Below, piece by piece: positions 15,031-20,363 of a stretch of 20,363 nucleotides of DNA. Each line of letters begins with the position of its first letter. Position 1 is the stretch's first letter. The notes under the pieces were generated by a model. It saw only the letters and a list, made by a program, of their open reading frames with translations. It had not been told where the DNA came from and did no database searches. A program made the position numbers and the translations under genes. This DNA is from SURF-24 sp964537965 (GTDB taxonomy: Bacteria > Bacteroidota > Ignavibacteria > Ignavibacteriales > SURF-24): assembly GCA_964537965.1 (NCBI GenBank), contig CAZIDB010000070.1, positions 1-20,363 of the forward strand. Reading direction: 5' to 3'.

Positions 15031-16530
15031 ATGTTCAACAATATTGACACAAATAAAATATTACAGCTTTTCATTTATAATCCCCGCGATCCTCTATTGT
15101 TCAGCAGCGGATTTTTCATTTTTATTTTCTTCTTCTTCCTGATGTTTCTGTGGCTTGTTAGAAATAATAAGAATATCCGGGTTGGATATATCTTGCTTTT
15201 CTCGCTCTTCTATTATTATAAAGTTAGCGGCATGTTCTTTCTACTTTTAGCCGGTACTGCAGTATTTAATTTCTTTATGGGAAAACAAATTGCTTACTTT
15301 GAATACGGATGGAAACGTAGGATTGTCCTTATATTCTCAGTTCTTGTTAATGTTGCTATATTATTTTATTTCAAGTACACAAACTTTTTCATCGAAGTAT
15401 ATAATGAAATTCAAAACAGTTCTGTCGAATTTGTCGATATTATTGTGCCAATCGGAATTTCATTTTATACATTCAAATCACTTAGTTACCTCTTCGATCT
15501 TTATCTTGAAAAAATAGAGCCGGAAAAGAATTTATTTAACTTTTCCTTATATGTATGCTTCTTTCCAAATCTGTTGGCAGGACCAATAGACCGTGCAGAA
15601 AAATTTCTTCCGCAGATAAAGGAAAAACTTTTTATCTCCAAAGAAGATATAGGCAAGGGATTGTTTCTTATTATGTCAGGCATAATCAAGAAATTAATTA
15701 TTGCAGATTATATCAGCCTGAATTTTGTTGACCGTGTTATGGATGAACCATTAAGGTTTACTGGAGTTGAAAATCTTTTTGCCACTTATGGGTATGCGCT
15801 TCAGATCTATTGCGATTTTTCAGGTTACTCAGATATAGCAATTGGTTTAGCATTGCTAATGGGTTTTAAACTGATGGATAATTTTAATAATCCTTATAAA
15901 GCAACAAGCGTGGCTGATTTCTGGCGCAGATGGCACATCTCACTTTCAAGCTGGCTGCTGGATTACATTTTTAAACCTTTACAAATGAGCTGGAGAAATC
16001 TAAGAATAGTTGGAAACGCTTTAGCCGTAATTGTAACATTTGTAATATGCGGATTCTGGCATGGAGCAAACTGGACTTTCATTATCTGGGGTTTGATACA
16101 TGGTTTGTTTATGGCATTTTCTATATTTACCAAAACTCCAAGAACATGGATACAAAGAAAACTTCACCTTGAGAATACAAAATTCCTAAAGGTGGTTCAG
16201 GTATTTATAACATTTAACTTGGTTGCGTTTGCATGGGTTTTCTTCAGGGCTATAACATTTCAATCGGCATTAGATGTTTTCAGCCAGATGTATTATTTCT
16301 TCCACCCGGAGGTGTTTGTACAATTTGTTCAGGGTTATCCTGCCATCAGTATAATGATTTTTGCTGCACTGTTGTTGCATTTTCTACCTTACAAAGTGGA
16401 AGAGAAAACAATTCAATTAATTACTAATACGCCGCTTGTAGGTAAAGCTATTATGCTTACACTTATAATCTGGATAGCAACACAAGTAAGATCATCTGAG
16501 TTACAGCCGTTTATTTATTTCCAATTCTGA
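15031..16530 (+). CDS. MBOAT-family membrane O-acyltransferase (AlgI/DltB-like)
   Basis: Predicted 499-residue inner-membrane protein with about 11-13 hydrophobic segments. The family core is clear: PNLLAGPIDRAEKFLPQ (179-195), YCDFSGYSDIAIG (260-272), DFWRRWHISLSSWL (296-309) with His302, and the catalytic FWHGANWTFIIWG (342-354) with His344. The ending QPFIYFQF is also usual for AlgI-like members. Such proteins move an acyl group across the membrane to an exported acceptor, for example alginate or teichoic acid. With a carrier protein and acyl-AMP ligase upstream, the donor is probably the acyl-carrier, as for DltB. AAGGA about a dozen bases before the ATG is a suboptimally spaced ribosome site lying in the end of the repeat element. 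A glycosylasparaginase gene follows after 10 bases. Confidence 0.93.
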   Translation: MFNNIDTNKILQLFIYNPRDPLLFSSGFFIFIFFFFLMFLWLVRNNKNIRVGYILLFSLFYYYKVSGMFFLLLAGTAVFNFFMGKQIAYFEYGWKRRIVLIFSVLVNVAILFYFKYTNFFIEVYNEIQNSSVEFVDIIVPIGISFYTFKSLSYLFDLYLEKIEPEKNLFNFSLYVCFFPNLLAGPIDRAEKFLPQIKEKLFISKEDIGKGLFLIMSGIIKKLIIADYISLNFVDRVMDEPLRFTGVENLFATYGYALQIYCDFSGYSDIAIGLALLMGFKLMDNFNNPYKATSVADFWRRWHISLSSWLLDYIFKPLQMSWRNLRIVGNALAVIVTFVICGFWHGANWTFIIWGLIHGLFMAFSIFTKTPRTWIQRKLHLENTKFLKVVQVFITFNLVAFAWVFFRAITFQSALDVFSQMYYFFHPEVFVQFVQGYPAISIMIFAALLLHFLPYKVEEKTIQLITNTPLVGKAIMLTLIIWIATQVRSSELQPFIYFQF

Positions 16531-16540
16531 TTAGAATAAA

Positions 16541-17518
16541 ATGGTATCAAGAAGGAAATTTATAATATCGTCAACAGTTGCTGGAGCCGGATTAGTAACC
16601 GGATATAAACCTGATGTTAAAGATGCAGGATTTTCTATAAGCCAACAACAGAATCTACCAGTTGTAATTTCAACCTGGCAGCACGGTCTTGCAGCAAATG
16701 AAGTTGCCTGGGAAATTCTTTTAGATAATGGAAGAGCGTTAGATGCAGTTGAGCAGGGAGTAAGAATAACTGAAGCTGATCCGAATATAACCAGTGTAGG
16801 ATATGGTGGTTTTCCTGATAGAGACGGCAACGTTACTTTAGATGCTTGTATTATGGATGAAAATGGTAATGCAGGATCTGTTGCATTCCTTCAACATATC
16901 ATGCACCCGATTTCTGTAGCAAGGTTGGTTATGGAAAAAACTCGTTACGTAATGCTTGTTGGAGAGGGTGCTTTGAGATTTGCACTTGCCAATGGATTTA
17001 AAGAAGAAAATCTGTTAACTGAACAATCTAAAGCTGCCTGGGAAAAATGGATTAAAGAAAATAATTATACTCCCTATAAACCAGATGAAAATAATCACGA
17101 TACGATCGGAATGATTGCGTTGGATAAAAATGGAAATTTATCTGGTGCATGCACTACGAGTGGATTGGGTTTTAAAATGCATGGCAGAGTTGGCGATTCG
17201 CCGATTATTGGTGCGGGCTTATATGTTGATAACGAAGTAGGCGCTGCAACTGCAACAGGTTTGGGTGAAGCAATAATCAAAATTGTAGGATCTCATCTTG
17301 TAGTTGAACAAATGAGAATGGGGAAGTCACCGACTGAAGCCTGCAAGGTAGCAGTTGAGAGACTACTGAAAAAAGTTAAAGGTTTTTCTGATATAGCCGG
17401 TTTTATCGCTTTGAATAAACAAGGTGAATATGGAGGATATTCGACTAATTATGGATTTCAATATGCAGTCTTTTCAAAGGGTGAAAATAAATTATTCAAT
17501 TCAGAGTTTGCAAAGTAA
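16541..17518 (+). CDS. Glycosylasparaginase (N4-(beta-GlcNAc)-L-asparaginase), Tat-exported
   Basis: Predicted 325-residue Ntn-hydrolase precursor that splits the N-acetylglucosamine-asparagine bond of glycopeptides. The N-terminus SRRKFIISSTVAGAG (3-17) is a twin-arginine signal, so export of a folded protein is expected. The self-cleavage site HDTIGM places the catalytic nucleophile at Thr188 after Asp187, and residues 216-219 of the segment GRVGDSPIIGAG (215-226) provide the Arg and Asp used for the substrate amino acid end. Length and layout fit bacterial and animal glycosylasparaginases better than plant-type isoaspartyl peptidases, though the latter remain a close alternative. There is no ribosome site of note. 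It may share a transcript with the MBOAT gene 10 bases upstream. Its 3' end overlaps that of ispE by 23 bases. Confidence 0.88.
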   Translation: MVSRRKFIISSTVAGAGLVTGYKPDVKDAGFSISQQQNLPVVISTWQHGLAANEVAWEILLDNGRALDAVEQGVRITEADPNITSVGYGGFPDRDGNVTLDACIMDENGNAGSVAFLQHIMHPISVARLVMEKTRYVMLVGEGALRFALANGFKEENLLTEQSKAAWEKWIKENNYTPYKPDENNHDTIGMIALDKNGNLSGACTTSGLGFKMHGRVGDSPIIGAGLYVDNEVGAATATGLGEAIIKIVGSHLVVEQMRMGKSPTEACKVAVERLLKKVKGFSDIAGFIALNKQGEYGGYSTNYGFQYAVFSKGENKLFNSEFAK

Positions 17519-18365
17519 TATTCCATTCTTCAGGAAGATTAATAAATGTAAAATACTTCTCAGCAAAAAAAACTTTTGCCTTTTCAGCTTCATCAACTGA
17601 ATTAAAAATACCAAACACGGTTGAACCGCTTCCGGTCATCAGGCTTAACTTCGCCCCAAAACTATAAAGCTTTTCTTTTATCTCTTCAATTTCATGATGC
17701 TTGTTGAAAGCATACTCTTCAAAATCATTTGTTACTTTGGTTATATAATTGGAAGGCTGAGTTAGTTTTATTCCTGTTAATTCTTTCAGATTAAACATAG
17801 CCGGTTTTGATTTTATATTTTTATATGCTTCTGCGGTTGAAATATGAATTCCGGGATTAACGAGAAGAATCGCGTAAGGAATTTCGAAATCAATTAAGGT
17901 TAACTTCTCTCCGCGTGATTCTGCGAATGATGGTTTGGGAAAAATAAAGAATGGTACATCCGAACCAAGTTGAAGTGCAAAACTTCTTAATTTATCTAAA
18001 TCATATTTTAGCCTAAACATATCATTAAGAGAAAGCAATGTGGCTGCCGCATCGGAACTGCCACCGCCTAATCCCGCACCAAGTGGAATATTTTTTTGCA
18101 ACTCAATTCTAACATTAATCTTCTTCCTCGATTCGTTTTCCAAAAGATTCTTTGCTCTGATTATTAAATTGTCCTCCGTCTGAAGAGTTTTATCCGAGCA
18201 GGTGAATTCAAATTTATTACTTCGGGTAAAACGGAGTTCATCATACAAATCTTTTAGCGGATAAAAAATTGTTTCAAGGTTATGATAAGCGTCCTCCCGT
18301 TTTGAAATAACATTTAATCCGAAGTTTATTTTTGCGGGTGCTTTTATTTCGATGTAATCAATCAT
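17496..18365 (-). CDS. ispE: 4-diphosphocytidyl-2-C-methyl-D-erythritol kinase
   Basis: Cytosolic GHMP kinase of 289 residues that phosphorylates CDP-methylerythritol in the MEP route to isoprenoids. Visible are the start PAKINFGL with catalytic Lys12, AYHNLETIFYPL for substrate binding, the ATP loop PLGAGLGGGSSDAAATL (94-110), GSDVPFF with catalytic Asp136, and the C-terminal MTGSGSTVFGIF. Length is normal. Its ATG overlaps the stop codon of the homocysteine methyltransferase-like gene as ATGA, so it is the last gene of a translationally coupled three-gene operon. Its 3' end runs 23 bases into the convergent asparaginase gene, leaving no room for a private terminator. Confidence 0.95.
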   Translation of the reverse strand: MIDYIEIKAPAKINFGLNVISKREDAYHNLETIFYPLKDLYDELRFTRSNKFEFTCSDKTLQTEDNLIIRAKNLLENESRKKINVRIELQKNIPLGAGLGGGSSDAAATLLSLNDMFRLKYDLDKLRSFALQLGSDVPFFIFPKPSFAESRGEKLTLIDFEIPYAILLVNPGIHISTAEAYKNIKSKPAMFNLKELTGIKLTQPSNYITKVTNDFEEYAFNKHHEIEEIKEKLYSFGAKLSLMTGSGSTVFGIFNSVDEAEKAKVFFAEKYFTFINLPEEWNITLQTLN

Positions 18366-19261
18366 TTAATATCTCGTGAAGTAATGTAATTGCTTAATTG
18401 TAAAGTATGGTGAGGGTTGGAACCGCAGCAGCTTCCTACAAAAGCCGGTTTAAAAGGAAGAATCTGTTTTACTATCTCAAGGTATTCATATTCATCAACT
18501 CCGCAGGAAATATTCTTGTCTTTATAATCTCCGGTGCCGCAATTCAAATAGAATCCCCAGTTTATATCATTTGGAATTTTGTGAACCACTTTCAAAAACA
18601 AATCCGGCATGATGCAGTTGAACCCGATGGCTAAAGGATTAAACTGGGATACGAATTTTACCATATCAAATAAACTTTCGCCGGATAGAAGTTTTTCTTC
18701 ATCTGTAAAAAACAAACTTAGAATAAAACTAACCTGGTTATCCGAACAGTAATTACAGATGATTTCAATTTCATCAAGGTGGCTTTGAGTTTCGTTCAGT
18801 ATAAAGTCGCACCCGTAAGAATGAAGCAGTGAAATATGCTCTTCATGATTTTTCTTAAGTTCACTAAGTTCAACTATTCTTTCAGCCTGGTAACAATCCT
18901 CTGCCGGGGCATTAGAACCTGCAATTAAAATATCAGAACCATCTATTGCTTTTTTTGCCATATTGATTCCTGCCCTCACCAACTCATCACTTGAATGTTC
19001 TGAATCTTTCAAAGCCACAGGGTTTGTTCTGAATGTATTTGTAGTGATAATATCAGCTCCGGCAAGAATATATTCTTTATGAATGCGGATAATCTCTTCC
19101 GGATTTTTAATGTTAGCAAGACTTGTCCAGGAAGAATCATCCGAAGCAAAACCTCTATGCTGCAGCAGGCTGCCGATTGCACCGTCTAAAATTAAAGGTC
19201 TGTTGATTCGTTTCGCATGAGAAAAAATATATCTGAGATAATTTTTCATTGATTCATCCAT
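18362..19261 (-). CDS. Homocysteine S-methyltransferase-family protein
   Basis: Predicted 299-residue TIM-barrel methyltransferase. LILDGAIGSLLQHRG (23-37), the barrel segment AGADIITTNTFRTNP (67-81) and the zinc ligands Cys216 in GFNC and Cys278/Cys279 in GSCCGSNP define the homocysteine-binding Pcf02574-type domain, as in MmuM/BhmT and the N-terminus of MetH. The methyl donor could be S-methylmethionine or betaine. No folate or cobalamin domain is attached, so it is not a full MetH. It starts two bases after the stop codon of the glycosyltransferase gene and overlaps ispE at its end. A second Met at residue 5 is an alternative start. The three-gene arrangement has no obvious metabolic logic and may be simple operon packing. 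Confidence 0.87.
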   Translation of the reverse strand: MDESMKNYLRYIFSHAKRINRPLILDGAIGSLLQHRGFASDDSSWTSLANIKNPEEIIRIHKEYILAGADIITTNTFRTNPVALKDSEHSSDELVRAGINMAKKAIDGSDILIAGSNAPAEDCYQAERIVELSELKKNHEEHISLLHSYGCDFILNETQSHLDEIEIICNYCSDNQVSFILSLFFTDEEKLLSGESLFDMVKFVSQFNPLAIGFNCIMPDLFLKVVHKIPNDINWGFYLNCGTGDYKDKNISCGVDEYEYLEIVKQILPFKPAFVGSCCGSNPHHTLQLSNYITSRDIK

Positions 19262-19263
19262 TA

Positions 19264-20363
19264 TTACTTCTTTCTGCTTTCAAAATATTTTACTATCTCG
19301 TCTTCCATTCTTTTCAAATCAATCATCTTAATGCATTCAAGATCATAAGGGCATTGTTTTTTCCAGCAAGGAGAACATTCCAAATCAGGTTGAAAGAGTT
19401 TAACACCACGGTCGTATAAATCAATTTCTGTCCGGCAGCTAACGCCAAACCAGGCAATAACAAATTTTTTCAGTGCAATTGCTAAGTGCATCCCGAAAGA
19501 ATCTCCGCTAACAACAACATCTGCAATATCCATAAAACAGGCGCCTCTTCTCACTCCAAGATTTGTTGGAGTGTTAATAATTTTATTTTCTAAGAAGCGA
19601 GAGTAAATTTGTGTATTCCTATCTTTATCTTCAGGTCCTCCTAAGAGAATAATTTTATATTTATTATAACCAAGCAATTGTTCAATTAAATTGATGTGCT
19701 GCTCTATAGTCATCTTTTTATTTGGATACAAATTTGAGCAGCCTGTGTTAAAACCGATCACCAAATCGTCATCATTAATTCCGACTTCCTTTTTGTAAGA
19801 AGAAATAAATTCCTGTTCCTCTTTAGAAAAATTAAAAACATATTCATCGCGTTTATAATCTAATTCAAATGTTTCTGCAAGATAATCCTGCCCGGTACGT
19901 TGATTAACCTTAAATTTAAAATGATCGTCCATTCCAAGACGATAATTATACTCGGAGCCTTTGTTCAGAGGAATAATTTTTCCGTTATTGTTTATTCCAA
20001 ATCCCATATAGTTTTTAGCTTTAACACTTTGTGCAAGTGCTCCTGATCGAAGAGATTTATCAACATTCATTACGTAATCAAATTCCATCTGGCTAAGAAT
20101 TGAAATGGTTTCAAAATCATACGGCAATACTTTATCAACTAATGGATTAAGATGAAGCAGAGGAACAGTGATTGGCAAAGTAACCCACCAGATTGTCGAT
20201 TCAGGAAATTTCCTTTTGATGCCCTGCAACTGAGCGGTCGTCATCAGGATATCTCCCATCGCATCAAGATTTATGATCAGAATTTTCGTTCCCATTGGGA
20301 TACAATCCTTGCAGCCGTCTTCCCAGCAGTTATGATCAGGGAAACAGGGTTTATAACCGGTGA
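19264..20363 (-). CDS. Glycosyltransferase family 9 (heptosyltransferase-like), 5' end off window
   Basis: A GT-B fold glycosyltransferase of the ADP-heptose:LPS heptosyltransferase family. From Met at 20295 the protein has 343 residues: the acceptor-side start KILIINLDAMGDILMTT, the donor-side GDSFGMHLAIAL with AWFGVS, and a Cys cluster CSPCWKKQCPYDLEC near the C-terminus that is common in the family. The usual call would start at that Met, with AAGGA 10 bases upstream. However, the frame stays open for 22 more codons to the window edge and reads TGYKPCFPDHNCWEDGCKDC, a second Cys-rich block with four cysteines. I therefore treat the gene as partial, with its start outside the window. The likely role is sugar addition to lipopolysaccharide core or another surface glycan. 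It heads the operon with the methyltransferase and ispE. Confidence 0.82.
   Translation of the reverse strand, partial: TGYKPCFPDHNCWEDGCKDCIPMGTKILIINLDAMGDILMTTAQLQGIKRKFPESTIWWVTLPITVPLLHLNPLVDKVLPYDFETISILSQMEFDYVMNVDKSLRSGALAQSVKAKNYMGFGINNNGKIIPLNKGSEYNYRLGMDDHFKFKVNQRTGQDYLAETFELDYKRDEYVFNFSKEEQEFISSYKKEVGINDDDLVIGFNTGCSNLYPNKKMTIEQHINLIEQLLGYNKYKIILLGGPEDKDRNTQIYSRFLENKIINTPTNLGVRRGACFMDIADVVVSGDSFGMHLAIALKKFVIAWFGVSCRTEIDLYDRGVKLFQPDLECSPCWKKQCPYDLECIKMIDLKRMEDEIVKYFESRKK

Noticed and set aside
1..20363. tRNA, rRNA, riboswitch, insertion sequence or prophage genes
   Set aside because: I looked on both strands and saw no cloverleaf, transposase, integrase, attachment-site repeat or recognisable riboswitch core.

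Overview
This is about 20 kb of AT-rich bacterial chromosome. It is densely coded, with mostly short intergenic gaps. The gene set suggests a Bacteroidota/Chlorobi-lineage organism, most likely an Ignavibacteria-type lineage. The reasons are AT-rich codons, Gram-negative surface functions (outer-membrane barrel, glycosyltransferase family 9, twin-arginine signal), a PqqD-like protein of the kind I associate with this phylum, and a promoter of the Bacteroidota form (TTTG-N20-TATATTTG) in front of the helicase gene. The taxonomic call is inference. There are no rRNA or tRNA genes, CRISPR arrays, insertion sequences or phage genes.

Region 1 (1-7588, + strand) is largely about peptides. It holds the 3' part of an OPT-family oligopeptide transporter, a two-gene module (80-aa helical protein plus nucleotidyltransferase), an orphan PqqD-like protein, the M20-family dipeptidase PepD, an MFS carrier resembling the dipeptide transporter MFSD1, a small secreted beta-barrel protein and an M29-type aminopeptidase. 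The transporters and peptidases together look like import and breakdown of oligo- and dipeptides. Hairpin terminators follow the OPT gene and pepD.

Region 2 (7585-11893): a tail-anchored protein built of nine exact 24-residue MORN_2-type repeats is on the minus strand and converges with the aminopeptidase gene. A UvrD/PcrA helicase and a 6-phosphofructokinase follow on the plus strand. The phosphofructokinase has the pyrophosphate-type residues (Asp103 and Lys123) in place of the ATP-type glycines, and ends at a strong terminator.

Region 3 (12080-16530, + strand) is the most distinctive part. An exported SGNH hydrolase, a 51-aa single-span membrane protein, a FAAL-like acyl-AMP ligase, an acyl carrier protein overlapping it by ATGA, and an MBOAT O-acyltransferase lie in a row. 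The part list (activating enzyme, carrier, MBOAT, SGNH enzyme) is that of the Dlt teichoic-acid D-alanylation system, but with a fatty-acyl-type ligase and in an apparently Gram-negative genome. I infer a carrier-dependent surface or exopolysaccharide acylation system of unknown substrate. A repeat element with inverted arms and a 21-bp tandem repeat sits between the carrier and MBOAT genes.

Region 4 (16541-20363): a Tat-signal glycosylasparaginase on the plus strand converges, with overlapping 3' ends, on a tightly packed minus-strand operon. That operon runs from glycosyltransferase family 9 (its reading frame continues off the window through a Cys-rich segment) to a homocysteine S-methyltransferase-like protein to IspE of the MEP isoprenoid pathway.
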